NCBI GenBank assembly: GCA_944472155.2
Contig: OX235279.1
Coordinates: 140,898,920 to 140,962,919 of the forward strand
Length of the DNA stretch: 64,000 nt
Source of the DNA: Trichobilharzia szidati
Taxonomy: Eukaryota; Platyhelminthes; Trematoda; Strigeidida; Schistosomatidae
Direction: 5' to 3'
Positions 11,745 through 23,744 of this stretch are shown one piece after another. Under the pieces are notes generated by a model that saw nothing but the letters and a program-made list of their open reading frames with translations, searched no databases and was not told the origin of the DNA. The number at the start of each line of letters is the position of its first letter. Position 1 is the stretch's first letter. Both the position numbers and the translations under genes were made by a program.

Positions 11745-12185
11745 AAACCTAGCAAAATCTAGATTGGTTGACCCGAATAAGATAAGAAATCTAGAGAATA
11801 GTTCAGCTATAGCACTGCATGCAGTCACACACAACCATACAATAGGATGGGATAGGATGACAGTTTTAAAATCTAATGTCACAGGGTATAGGGAGAGATT
11901 GATAACAGAAGCTTTGTTCATCGAATCAACTGCAAATACATGTAATCGGAATGATTCATCACCTGTCGCAGATATCTGGAAACTTCTACTACCCATATGA
12001 CAAATTGTATATGACAAAGAAAACTATAATACTCAAGTTTCGATGTCGTGTGATTATAATTGATATGATTATGAAGAATAAATTTTGTTCGAAACGTCAT
12101 CCAGTAAGTAATACTGTTTCACTGTGTGATACATCTAATAAACAAATATGGAATTACTTACTACCACAGTGCCCAAGTTTTACAC
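11745..12185 (+). pseudogene. PLE2: C-terminal GIY-YIG endonuclease end plus 3' UTR
   Basis: The frame at 11764-12000 encodes SSAIALHAVTHNHTIGWDRM ... RERLITEALFIESTA ... CNRNDSSPVADIWKLLLP. That pattern (AxALH..THNHxIxWD, a catalytic-type glutamate in EALFIES, then NRND) is the end of the GIY-YIG endonuclease domain in one PLE group, distinct from the PLEs at 16.5 and 63 kb. The first half of the domain with the GIY and YIG motifs is absent. The 3' UTR that follows holds a conserved gaaacgtcatc hairpin found at five other places. A near-copy lies inverted at 40690-41150. Confidence 0.7.
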
Positions 12186-12189
12186 ATAT

Positions 12190-14226
12190 ATAAATCTAAC
12201 CTAATTTCAAGCAACATATACATACGAAGCTGTTATGGTCGACATTAAGAAAAGATGAAACTGCAATAAGTATTCTAGTGTTCAATAAAAATTAGAAGAA
12301 TGGAGAAAATTTGCTGCTCATATGGATATTTTAGTGTTATTGAATTCACTAGCTTCATTTTTAAATTGTTGCCTAGTTGGACAATGAGAGCCTTGCAATT
12401 AAATCATCCAGCTCAAAAAAACAAAAGCACAACGGCATAAAAAAATTAGCATATTCCTGAAGATATTTAGACACTGCATTGTTCCACTTCCTATATCATT
12501 TCAAGCAGGCTTAGTGAAATATTTAATTAATCATGATAGAACTTTCATTAGTAAATTTTAACAGTTTAAGTAAACAAATGAACCAAAACACTAAAAATTA
12601 AACTTGAATGAATAACCTTTAGATTTCGTTCAGAATTCTGAAGGAGGAAATAGGGGAAGGTGTAGTAAGATAGTTAGTATTTACGAATCAATTAAAACAG
12701 AATTCAAAGGCTTGATTGTTTTGCCATATAAGGGAAAAGATATCAAAAATTCTTTTTATTTCCTCTAGTTCTCTTTCATTCCTTTACGTCCTATTTATTA
12801 TTATTATTACAATTATATCTTTTCCATTTTCTGTGTTTCATCTTCTTTCTCTTTGTGGTCGGTCCAGTGTTTCCTGTCTTTCTAATGATTTTATGCATGA
12901 ATACTGTGTAGGCTGTCTTGATTACTGCATTTTTCTCCTGCTGGAGATTCTGCCTTGATAACTTAGAGAATTTTGTTTTCAGCAACTCTTCTACTTAATG
13001 ATATGTTTGTAACTTCGTTCACTTCGTTTATTTGTCCTAAACATGATATTAGTGAGCAGTTTCATTACTGACGTCTTAAGCAAGAATAATATTCGCATAT
13101 AATAAATAAACAAAGGTAAATGTCTAAAACTATGTAAACGGTAAATAGAGTATATAGAAATTTAAGCAATGGTGGTGAGTTTGTTAATCAAAAATAATCT
13201 GTTGACTGTTGTAAATATGACAGTATATAAATGCACTACTGTTATAAACTTTTAGAAATGTCATTAAGGTGATCTTCATGTATTTTTATGGTTCACTGAT
13301 TGGTATCTTGTCGGAATCTGGTCATAACTTCACTTCACCAAGACTTATTATATACTGACTTTGCACTTCAAAGTCGTAGGTAGCTCAGTTTATACCAAAT
13401 GCTCCAAAAGGACTGTGATGACTCCATGTCCAAAGCCTGACTGCTAAACTTGTTCTGTCTCCCTATCAAACAGAAATTGATTGAGTTTATGTGACAAATC
13501 GGCTGATTTTGAAAAAATCGTGTTGATTGAAATTTCTGTAAAAGAGATTTTCAGCTTCAGAGTTGTCTTTACAGGTAGAAACAAATGTGTCACCTGTAAT
13601 GTGCTCACATCCGGCTTTTTCAATAGCCTTTTTCTTGGGGTTAGTAGTGAATCCTAATTCAATAACATCTGTTCATAGCTCTGAATACAACAATAAGAAA
13701 GGTTGTGGGAAAATTCGAATTCATTTGTGGATTCCGCTAAAGGAGTTGAGAACACCGTAAGAATCAGTCACTGACTGATCACTATAGTGAAAAAAACAAC
13801 AACCAGGCAACTGGGACATGACAGATGAGGGAGTTCTCCCCTCTTGTTACTTCTATCTCTGTCTTCCACTTCATATGAACTTACCACAAAAATACATTTA
13901 AAAAAAGAGAACTTAAGTTCCCCTAAATTTTAAGCTGTTTTTCCGTTTTTATTCTGTTTGATGCCGGATATCCTGTGTGATGTAATCTTTTGCAGGAGAG
14001 TAGAAGAAATATTTCACGGTATTGCTGGATATTGGTCAACTTTTGACCAAACATAAATTTCACCACCAGTATAATGACTAGTATCTAACTGTCTGTGTGA
14101 ATTAAATATGACACATGAGATTGCAAAGGTCTTCTCAAAACTTGGGCTACCGAAAACCACCAATACTGTGCATATAATTTCTTTTATTCACTTTGTTTAA
14201 ATCTAGTAAAATATGACCTATAATAG
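12190..14226. other. No recognisable gene or element
   Basis: AT-rich, with short pyrimidine-rich runs around 12780-12860. Short open frames on both strands show no known motif. Confidence 0.4.
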
Positions 14227-14338
14227 TATTGTTTACTCTGGCGAGTATTTAGAACATTTACAGCCTGCTGATTTGCAAGCTTCTATCAAACTTGAGAAAA
14301 AGTATTATCCTGGATGGCGGCCGATCCCGATACATGAG
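14227..14338 (+). CDS. Candidate internal exon, protein unidentified
   Basis: Between an acceptor-like aatag (14222-14226) and a good donor (gag|gtaact, GT at 14339-14340) the frame encodes IVYSGEYLEHLQPADLQASI followed by KLEKKYYPGWRPIPIHE. The residues are mixed and polar, use GC-containing codons unlike the flanks, and stop making sense exactly at the donor. I do not recognise the protein. The acceptor lacks a strong pyrimidine tract. No neighbouring exon in a compatible phase was found, so the gene model is incomplete, and it may be an isolated chance frame. Confidence 0.3.
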
Positions 14339-15551
14339 GTAACTGTTCTTGAGTTGTGTCCTTGGTTCACAAAATGTTCTTTTTGTAGTTGGCATTCAAT
14401 CAAATATCGTACATTTCTCGAAGGAGACAAAGAAGAGATATACTAATGTATTGGTTTACAGTTCAGATCAGGTAGAACTGTGTCTCGCGATCCACTGTTA
14501 ATTAATCTTTTATTTGAAGATCCTGAACGACGAGAAAATATCATTCCGTAAACTCCGCTGAATATTCTGAACATCATATAAGTACCGCTCAGAATAAAAC
14601 TGTTATTATTTTTGTTAAAATAACTCCACCTAGACGAATCTGAGTATCTCAGGTGTACTGTTTCACTGACAAAGTATATGAAAAAAACTGACTTTACCAG
14701 TGAAGGATGAACTTCAGTCGTCTGGTTACAACAATTATTGAAATGATTGTGCCAAAGACAGACCATTTTATGTAAACAGTCTGATGTATGTGAAAACTGT
14801 GGAAAATAAAACCACCTATTTTTTTGTTTGATAGTGTTGTTCCTATCATATCTAGCAAACAGTCGAGATACAGAAGGAACTGAAGCACGCAATCAGACAT
14901 GATATTTTTAAATAATGGAAGTACTGCGTACTGCCGATGATTCCCAACCTAGGATGAAACAGCTGTTCAGTACTCCCTGGTTTTCAATGGTTCTCTAACT
15001 GATATCAATCAGTGATCAACTGGTAAAAATAATGGAAGTATTGTTTATGTCTTTAGTTCTTATTAAATTTTTGACCACAATTATTTGCACCTTAAGCTAA
15101 TAACTAGTAAGTTCCTTTATGTCAATCTCCATTCAATTCATCAAGCTAAGCTTGATATTCGGAAGCTTCTTCGGAACGTTTTATTTGCGTTTTGATGGTT
15201 CCATACAAAGTTTTATGATCAAGAGGTCTTCTGACTTCCACATTTCCCTTAACAATGAAGTAACCATTGTAGCACGGATATATTGGTGAGGATAACACTT
15301 ATAGGTTCTGGGTGTGTTAGTTACTTTTTCACATGGTATGATAAAATATACACATTTCAGATATTATATAAATCAATCAATAATCCATATCTTTGAGTGT
15401 GGAATATTCTTATCCTCGACGAATTATGATGAAACTTTGTAAAATTGAAATAAGTGTGATGTCGAATCAGTGAAAGCTCAGAAATCTAGATATTTACTAG
15501 TATGCTAGTACAAATGAAACAGATAAACCCCTTTTGATGAAATCCAGGTTT
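14339..15551. other. No recognisable gene or element
   Basis: AT-rich non-coding sequence. The 149-codon minus-strand frame within it has no recognisable motif. Confidence 0.4.
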
Positions 15552-15810
15552 TAAAAGATTTAGTGGTTTTTTTTATTCCTTTACGTCTCCAGCGGAACAT
15601 AGGACTTCAAGCTAGACGCTTGAAGTTTCGGTAGCAGTGGTGATTCTTTTTACAGGATGGGGTTGCTAGCCTCAACCTTCCCTCTTTACAAGTCTTATTA
15701 CTGGCTTATCAAGGTGAAGGGGTGAGTTGGCTGGGGATCGAACCCCGGACCACCTGGGAGGTCGGCGAGCACTCTACTGCTGAACCACTGACGCACTAAA
15801 AGATTTAGTG
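15552..15810 (-). mobile_element. Complete tRNA-derived SINE with RTE-B-like tail and 14-bp target duplication
   Basis: The minus strand starts at 15796 with a tRNA-Gly-like head: A-box tggttcagcagtagagtgct and B-box ggttcgatcccc, as needed for RNA polymerase III. A unique body of about 130 bp follows, and the end (gaagtcctatgttccgctgg, then agacgtaaaggaataa) resembles the 3' end of RTE-B (gaagccctatgttccactag). The 231-bp element lies between direct copies of TAAAAGATTTAGTG at 15552-15565 and 15797-15810. A tail borrowed from a LINE is how SINEs capture that LINE's reverse transcriptase. The element encodes no protein. Confidence 0.85.
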
Positions 15811-16250
15811 TACAATATTTTATTATTTTTATTATTTACAGTCCGGGTGTATATTTTTGAAAACCGTCATGTTGAAGGTTAGGATACTAGATAGCCGCTT
15901 ATTTTCAACTAACACTCCACACAGTAAAACCCATATATACCAGCAACAAGCAATGTACATTTAAGGTTGAGGGTCACTGACAAATTAGTAAAATTATTCA
16001 AACATTCTGGTTCAGTGTCTTTAAAGTGGTTTTCCTGTAGAAGGCGGATATATTGCATTAATTTTCACCTCAAAGCAAAGGGATAACCCAAAGGAGTATA
16101 CAGTTCGTTAACAGAACATGTGGTGAATTCTGGACATTCAACCTCTTTTGAAAAGTCCTTCAGAGCTGTATACAAGATCCGATCCAACCTACCAAAGGGA
16201 TTGAGTTCAAGACATCTAGGAATTTAAACAAAGCAACAACTACAGATTTT

Positions 16251-16300
16251 GCAGAATAAAATGGTACCATATTTTATTTCGTCGCCTTCTCTTCAGCTGC
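16251..16300 (-). ncRNA. Hammerhead-type ribozyme motif, left arm
   Basis: On the minus strand: stem I GCAG, core CTGAAGA (position 7 is free in hammerheads), a nine-base stem II region, core GAA, stem III ATAAAA/TTTTAT with loop between, then T and stem I' CTGC. It mirrors 17401-17450. PLEs in many animals are known to carry hammerheads. Stem II pairs poorly apart from its closing G-C, so activity is uncertain. Confidence 0.65.
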
Positions 16301-16509
16301 TGACGGGGCAAAAACATTATTAAATGTATCTACAATAACAATTTAACATACTTACACAGAGTTCATTTTAAACAGAAATCAATCGATCAATATACACATA
16401 CACTAATAATATATACATATATATGCAATCTTGAACACAATTCCGAGCAATAATAATCATACAAAATGAAAACTTTTCAGTATCTCGCATTAGGATGAAA
16501 AATATCCAG

Positions 16510-16902
16510 TTACCAGGGCAAAGAAAGACTGATAACTGCTTCTTTCTGAACACATAAATCTGGTTTCAAGCGTTTGATAGAAATTGCTTCGGCAAACTTG
16601 AGGAGAATGGAGTTCCTTTGTCTATTGATAATTTTACAGGATTTCTCGATTTCCACCTCATGACCCGTGTCAAGAAGATGCCTGGCGATGGCACTGCCTA
16701 AAGCATTTGTTCCCTTTAGACGTAAGCTTTTTGGTACATGTTCAGAAAATCGTAGATATGCTCTTCTTTCTGTTCTTCCAATGTAACTGCTCCCGCAGAT
16801 ACATGTAAATTTGTATATACAGTTGGAGTTAACATGAGAAGGATATCTCTCGATTTTTGATTTCACCGAAGAGCAAGTTGTTCGAAAGACGGGAACATGC
16901 AT
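16510..16902 (-). pseudogene. PLE GIY-YIG endonuclease domain (C-terminal part of polyprotein)
   Basis: A 130-residue frame. Residues 34-44 (CICGSSYIGRT) are the YIG half of a GIY-YIG nuclease with the zinc-type cysteines common in PLEs; RFSEHVPKSL and ARHLLDTGHEVEI follow, and the C-terminus IKRLKPDLCVQKEAVISLSL then PW is the normal PLE end. In the full element this domain follows the reverse transcriptase and nicks DNA for priming. The RT is missing here: the frame begins at the dimer junction, so no complete protein exists. This copy reaches about 90 bp further 5' than its mirror partner at 16895-17191. Confidence 0.8.
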
Positions 16903-17191
16903 CTGCGGGAGCAGTTACATTGGAAGAACAGAAAGAAGAGCATATCTACGATTTTCTGAACATGTACCAAAAAGCTTACGTCTAAAGGGAACAAATGCTT
17001 TAGGCAGTGCCATCGCCAGGCATCTTCTTGACAAGGGTCATGAGGTGGACGTGGAAAAGTCATTCAAAATTATCAATAAGCAAAAGAGTTCAATGCTCCT
17101 TAAGTTTGCTGAAGCCTTTTCCATCAAGCGCCTAAAACCTGATTTGTGCGTTCAGAAAGAAGCAGTTATCAGTCTTTCTTTGCCCTGGTAA
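16895..17191 (+). pseudogene. PLE GIY-YIG endonuclease domain, mirror copy
   Basis: 98 codons and a TAA stop: TCICGSSYIGRTERRAYLRF, SEHVPKSLRLKGTNALGSAI, ARHLLDKGHEVDVEKSFKII and so on, ending SLSLPW. It is open throughout but has no start codon of its own, and begins abruptly at the junction with the minus-strand copy. Amino-acid differences from that copy (for example DKGHEVDVEKSFK versus DTGHEVEIEKSCK) show the two have diverged. It would need an upstream RT to be functional; none is present. Confidence 0.8.
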
Positions 17192-17400
17192 CTGGATATT
17201 TTTCATCCTAATGCGAGATACTGAAAAGTTTTCATTTTGTATGATTATTATTGCTCGGAATTGTGTTCAAGATTGCATATATATGTATATATTATTAGTG
17301 TATGTGTATATTGATCGATTGATTTCTGTTTAAAATGAACTCTGTGTAAGTATGATAAATTGTTATTGTAGATACATTTAATAATGTTTTTGCCCCGTAA

Positions 17401-17450
17401 GCAGCTGAAGAGAAGGCGACGAAATAAAATATGGTACCATTTTATTCTGC
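17401..17450 (+). ncRNA. Hammerhead-type ribozyme motif, right arm
   Basis: GCAG (17401-17404), CTGAAGA (17405-17411), nine bases ending in C, GAAA (17421-17424), stem III TAAAAT/ATTTTA around ATGGTACC, T-T, then CTGC (17447-17450) pairing with the first GCAG. The predicted cut is after T17446. It lies 210 bp downstream of the endonuclease stop. Confidence 0.7.
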
Positions 17451-17698
17451 AAAATCTGTAGTTGTTGCTTTGTTTAAATTCATTAAGGGGAACAAATGTA
17501 TGAAACATCTAGGAATAGCTGAAGCTCTGGCGATCCAAAACTCAATCCTAATCTATGTGTACAAAAGAAATACGTTCAACCGTTGTCCGTACCGTGGCCA
17601 TCATAAAAAGTCAGTCTCACCAATAATGCTTATCCTATTACCTTTCTTGTCCAACCTTCCCATTTATTTCTGTTATATTTACCTTTTTAAATCCATAT

Positions 17699-17985
17699 GG
17701 GGACTCTAAACTATAGCAGCCCAAAACGAAACTACCTCTAGTGACCAATCAGATTCGTAAAAAGTAGAAGTGCGCAATTTGAAATAAAGGTATGTATACA
17801 AGTAACGCAATGTTAAAAAATTATTACATAGAATAATATTCTTGCATATGTCCCAGAAAAACCTCTCTGTTTCTCACAGAAGTTCTTATAGTCAGGTTAA
17901 ACCAATTTCTGTAAATAATTTTGACAAGGTCATCAATTCGATCATTAGGCAGTTTCGTTTTGGGCTGCTTTAGTTTAGAGTCACC
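17699..17985. mobile_element. MITE with about 38-bp terminal inverted repeats and 8-bp target duplication
   Basis: The left end GGGGACTCTAAACTATAGCA (continuing gcccaaaacgaaact) and the reverse complement of the right end GGTGACTCTAAACTAAAGCA (continuing gcccaaaacgaaact) match over about 38 bp with three differences. The flanks are ATCCATAT (17691-17698) and ATCGATAT (17986-17993), an 8-bp duplication with one change. At 287 bp with no coding capacity it is a non-autonomous DNA transposon. The 8-bp duplication and GG-starting ends fit Merlin, a superfamily known in schistosomes, or hAT. Confidence 0.75.
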
Positions 17986-17993
17986 ATCGATAT

Positions 17994-20900
17994 CTGCATT
18001 ATTAGATTTGGTTACTGTTTTTATTTTTTATGTGTCCGAACCCCTTATCCATTTCGTTAATACTACGTCCTTAACCCGTAATTATACAAACTGACGAGTT
18101 TTTCTAAATGATGTTGAAGCATATCCCTAATTTCAATGAAAAAGTCTTGCTAGTCTGTGACATTAAATGTTGTTTGACACTCATGTCTAGGCAGCAGGCT
18201 TCAGAGTCAAACACACAAAATTCCATCTTCATTATTTGATTGTAGTATATGTGGCCTATTGCATCAGAAATGCTTAGCCTTTACTAATATCTTGGTGGTG
18301 TGCATTCAAACTGATTAATTTTGGGTTTATGGAATCACATGAAAGTTTTGTCGATTTAATAGTTATCCACGTGATACTGATCGTTGAAGTAAAATGTTAA
18401 AAGATAATTGGGCAGATCATGTCTTCTTGTGTTCTTGTTAATATTTTTATGCCAGGAAATTAGTTGTTTTATATAGTGTAAATACTTTTTTCGGTTGACT
18501 AGTTTAACATCGCTCATTTCGTTTAACATTGGAGATAACTTCATATTTGGCTTTCTAACCATTTCGCGCATGAAATATTTAAAAATGATTTCATATAATT
18601 GTAATTATCTATAATTCAGATTGCTGATTTCGTAGTGGAAGCATTCACCACTTTTGGAATTTTCGGTATGCAGTTTGTAACAGTCTTATAATCATCATTC
18701 TTAGTGACATTTGAATGCTGATCAACTCTGTAAAATTCATACAGGCTGATAATTTTACTGAGATGAGCGCAGGGTGTTCTCTAGCCTTGAAGATATTCCT
18801 TTACCCAGTATTCACGGTTAAATACTTCTTCATTATCCATTTGTAGACTTTGATTCACTGTCCTCAAGGCTTGCATTCTAAACTCCATGGTTTTCTCTTC
18901 ACAAAACAGTATTTTTTAACAAAAACCCCGTCAGATAATGTAGTCTGACAGTGCTTATTAATGTCGGAGATACTAAAGACTGGCTGCACTACTATTACAT
19001 CACCATACAATCTGTGTGTCATTTCCGTTTGTGGACAACTCAAGTCATTTCTGAGGTGCTTTTAATTCCTAGAACATTTCGTATGTTAATTGGGATGTAC
19101 CTTTCATATCCTCAAGGATGATAAAGCCATCCTTCACAATTTTTTTATCTCAAAGGCAGTATCGTTCACAACAGGTTTTATTAAGTTATAGTTTCACATG
19201 CATGAAATCCAGTGAATTTATTATATCTATTCCAATGGTTAGTTGGTCGCCCAGCTCACTTTAATGTGTATTAAGTGACTAACGGTAAGTATCCATTCTG
19301 TCATTAAAAATACCGGATGTAGTTCAGCTGAAAAAAGGTTATGGTAGGTTACTTATGATTAACCGAATTTGACAAATAAAATGAGAGACTTACAGTAGTG
19401 GAGAAATGAGAAGTTGGATAAGCCTTTTCTGCACACGGATTGAGAGTTTTATTTCGCAAACCCTGATGTACGAGTTTCACAATCTAATTTCTTTTGACCT
19501 AATTACGTGGTGTTTCGAAAAGAAAACAATAGTAGAGATGTGTTTTCATGTGTCCACATAGCAAATCTTCGTGAACCTATCGCTGATTTCAGAAGACTAC
19601 GCCCAACACACCCAATACTATGCAGATTAACAGACGCGGAATATCGGAAAACGGAAGGACAATACGATCGCTTATTCCTCCACTGATTATGAAACAGCAT
19701 TACAAGTTACTGTGTGCAATATCTGTGAATAAACAGTAATAAAACATACAATAATATTTCTGATCGTATTTATACAGTCCTCTGCCAAGCAGCGTACGAT
19801 TAGGTAACGGTCGCCATTGCTGTCTCCCACCAAATGGAGATCAGTTCGAATAAACAAACCATTGAATGTTCACTAACATTGAGATGTATATATCTAAATT
19901 AACCATGTGATGCAATATTGGTGATTAGCTAACACTGTCCAATTGATGGTCATGTAGAGTAATAATCAGAGATGAGTCCGCAAATTGTTTTTTGAGGCCT
20001 GTTAGGCTAATTTGACAGATATAAATGTGTAGTAATCCAAAGTAACAACTTGTCTTCATTGTGATCACGAATCCACAACTAACTAGGATAGACAATTCGG
20101 AGCTCCTTCTCAAAGATGTGGACAGGAACTTCCTCGGTATTTTAGTCATAATATCTTCTCTGAACTCAAACATTATCAGTTACATCTAGGTTGTAGAAAT
20201 TATTCAGTCTTTGGCATGCTTTCATCGAAATTATATACTTTTGAGGATGATGTTTGATTGATATTCGTCTACTTTAATTTGTATTAATGGAAAAAGTATT
20301 GCAAAAAATCGTTAATCACGCTGAGAAGAATGTACTGAAGCTTTCGTCATTTCACTGATCCAACTGTGATTTTAGTCGCCAATGATCTGCGAATACTGGC
20401 TCATAACATCAGTTGTTGCATTCGAACGAGTCATGATAAAAAAATGAAGATTTGTCAGAGAAAAACATCATTTTATTGAATGAGCACTCTGTAGTTTGTT
20501 AGCTGATCAAAGTGTAATTTTATGATAAGACCATGTTAATCAGAAAAGTATTCGAACTTAGTGGTATAGAAGACTTATAAATGTTTTCTTAACCGAACAC
20601 AAATAGAGGATACAAACCCTATGTGTTTATCCATCCTAACTTCGGCTTTCGATTTAATGTCATCTTTGACTTGTTTTCAGAAGTAAAACAGCAGTTGTTT
20701 CAGAATATCCAGATTAGCAGATTAGTTAGAGTTCACCTAGTTTTTCACATCCCTTAGAAATAATAATAAAGTTTAGCCTCTGGCTATCAGTGATTGTATT
20801 AAAAGCCAATCTATTTTCTGTTTAACAAAAAATACAACTTAACATTGGATAAGAAAGATAACCGTCGATACCGTTTAATGTTTTGTTGCTTAGTTACTGA

Positions 20901-22914
20901 AATAAATCATAGAGTTGTGTATAAAACCCCGTTAGTTGTTTGACATTCACCTTAGTATTATTGTGTGTCCTTTTTTCTAAGTGATTTATTTTCGTGTATT
21001 CTTTTTGAAACATTTATATCATATTTACATAAATATGGAGAAAAATCATCCAAAACTTATTCCAGTGGCGTATTTTTCATTTTCCCTTAGTGATAGGCAA
21101 AGGTGAACAAAGCTTGAATTCAGGAATACCGTCTAGTATATCTGTTAATAGTTAAATGTTGCTCACTGTCTGCGGATGTGGTTTACAGTGTGGCCGGTAG
21201 GTTGTGTAAAACAACAGTTGCATGCATTTCTTTTTTGTCAGTAGTTGCATTTGAGTTGGTCATCAGTTGATCTGACTTTTGTCTTGTTTATAATTCATCC
21301 AGTGGGTGTACTTTAACTCAAATCAGGGTTTCTTGTATCTGTGTTACAGGCACTGAACGAATAGCCTTTGAAGTGACGGACTTGCAGTCTTCTACCAAAT
21401 TCAAATTCAAAACCAAATGGTTCCAAACAGAATTATATTGATAACAGAATATCGAAGAGCTGCAAATTTATTGTTCTATGTATCAGATAAACATGCCACC
21501 AAACCTGTAAATATTAGGTTATCTGGAGTTCAAACATCAAGAATACAATATCTGAGCCCAAAATGGCTTGCAGTTAACTAAAATATACAGTGATCTAATG
21601 AACCAAAAACGGTCTAAATAACACAGTGCAAAATGGTATACAAAGTACACCTTCAGTATTTAAAGGTGTAATGTTAGACGTAACAAACTGTTCGAAAAGA
21701 CCATGCATTAACGTGGACTATTCACCTAGTTTCAGAAATGATAACGAAGTTAATATTCTGTTGCGAAATTATAATCTACATAGTGAATTGTGACCTTTTA
21801 ATTTTCTGAAAACTCCATTTCCCTTACTCATCTCACTTAAATTAGGCTTATGATTTATAATTTGGATGACGACATTCAGTTACTACCAAGAGTTAGCTCA
21901 TTTTGCTTCTCTACATTGAACGTTTACTGAATATTTCATTGTTTTCAGACTCAAAGTTATAATTTATGCATTTTCGTAAAATATATTAGTTAAAGACTGA
22001 TGGTTTCGATTGATGGCCAAGCCAGGAATTTCATCCAGAGATTTAGTAGGAGACAGCAGCATTTGTTACTACGAAATGACCCACTTTTGTGTTTAATAAG
22101 CATTTTGCGACATGGTAACCTGGATGTTTTATTTGTGAAGTCACCAAATAAGACACTGAATCATTCAGGTTTATATCTAAATGAAGAATGGGCATCATCA
22201 AAATTCCTAGCTCGTCCTGATTAGGCATGTGCCAAGTATCACCAGGTTAGGGACATGAAGGAACTCTTGCGGACTTACTTCTAGCATCGGACAGAAGTAC
22301 CTTAGTTAAGTTTCTACGGGCATTGCCATACATATTTTAATGCTCCTTCAATTCATTAGAAAATGAATATTGAAAATTGATAGAGGTCATGTTACTTTTA
22401 ATATGCCAAATATATATATTTTAAGTGAGCAACAAAGCGCACATGTCTTTCTTTACATCTTGGAGCTTAAACAGTTCCGAAAAGCTTATGGCTATCATAT
22501 TCCACGGAATTTATATTTAATTCTTCATGTAATACAGCGAAATTCCTAAATATTGCAAAAGGATTTGTAAAGGGCAGTCAATATTTCAACAAAAACTTAG
22601 CATTTCGATGTTTCATAACTCCAAGAATAAAGTTGCGAAGCCTGTTAGCACCAAATGGATTAAAGGTGCATCCTACTACTTACCACTCAGATGGATATGC
22701 TCCTTCCGTTGCAAATTATAGAAGTTGAATTTGAGATCGACGGAGAACGCAGACGTGGGTGAAGCTTAATTCCCTACTAAACTTTCATCTAAAAAAACTA
22801 ACGATTTTATGTTGACATTCAGAGTGGAAAATTATCCTGAAACCTACTACTGCGTTGTTGCCTTATTTTGTGTTTGCATGCAACCACTGTAAGCCAACAG
22901 TTTATTATTATTTC
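17994..22914. other. Nearly 5 kb with no recognisable gene or element
   Basis: AT-rich, frames broken throughout on both strands. The open stretches of 60-80 codons at 18356, 19503, 19925 and 22000 show no known motif. It could be an intron or intergenic. Confidence 0.4.
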
Positions 22915-23675
22915 CTTTAATTCCTAGAGGAACATAGGGCTTCAGCAATGCGTCCCCATTGCGTTCGGTTCTCTGCTAGAGTTTTCACCTAGCTCCAGGT
23001 CTGCCCACATGCTTTCATCTCTTCTTCGCATGACCTCCTCCAAGTCACCCTTGCACTAACGACCAACTCGCCGCTTCCCTTCCGGGTTCCACTCGAGGGC
23101 TTGTCTAGTGATGTCACTTGCTGATTTCCTCAGAATGTGGCCAATCCATCTCCATTTCTTCCTGCCTAATTGTTTCATAATCGGTTCCTGGTTGGTTCGC
23201 TCCCAGAGATCTTTGTTGCTGATCCTTTCCGGCCATTTGATCTTGAGTATTGAGCGAAGACATCTGTTAATGAAGGTCTGTAGTTTGTTTGAGATGCTCT
23301 TTATGACGCGCAGTGCATGTCTCTGATCCGTATAGTAGTACTGACTTCACATTGGAGTTGAAAATCCCGATCTTATTTTTGACGATGAATGATGTTGACC
23401 TCTACACAGACTTGAGAGTAGTGAAAGCTTGTCTTGCTTTCCCGATCCTTGCTTTGATATCCTCGTCAGTTCCGCCTGTAGTTGAAACGATGCTTCCCAG
23501 GTAGGTAGGTAAAGGAGGTAGTTTCTTTCAGGTTTCTTCCATTTATGCTGATTGCTGTCTGTTGTTGTTGCTGTTGGTGTTGGCCAGGGATCTTCATCAC
23601 CTCCGTTTTCTCTATGTTCACCTGAAGTCCTATCTTTGATGCTTCTTCTGCCAACTTATTACTTTTCACTTGCCA
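22915..23675 (-). mobile_element. RTE-B retrotransposon, 5'-truncated 3' end
   Basis: The minus strand enters at SNKLAEEASKIGLQVNIEKT (downstream of the RT YADD box), continues through the ISINGRNLKETTSFTYL block, and after frame breaks through the [18 protein letters not shown] C-terminus to the 3' tail at 22915, next to a ttattatt run. A glutamine-coding CAA/CAG run (QHQQQQQQ) sits where other copies have the same variable run. RT and endonuclease are absent. Confidence 0.8.
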
Positions 23676-23744
23676 ACAGTGGGATGAATAAATAGATTTA
23701 CAACATATTTATTGCATATTTCTTTTTCAGAAGCTACATGACTT

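Larger units (their letters stand above)
16227..17478. mobile_element. Head-to-head inverted dimer of a PLE 3' half
   Basis: The left copy (16227-16902, minus) and right copy (16895-17478, plus) carry the same sequence in opposite directions: end of the GIY-YIG coding region, about 200 bp of 3' UTR, a hammerhead-like ribozyme and a final stretch ending near tttgtttaaatt. The strict inverted repeat is 16227-16805 with 16895-17478. The 89 bp between belong to the left copy, which reaches further upstream in the gene. The copies differ at scattered bases, so this is not an exact assembly fold-back. Confidence 0.85.

Noticed and set aside
12791..12985. Lysine/asparagine-rich minus-strand frame as a retrotransposon linker
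   Set aside because: It resembles a charged linker only in composition; no RTE or PLE landmark flanks it.
14443..14892. 149-codon minus-strand frame
   Set aside because: Composition is typical of AT-rich chance frames (runs of N, F, S, Y) and no domain or splice signals are evident.
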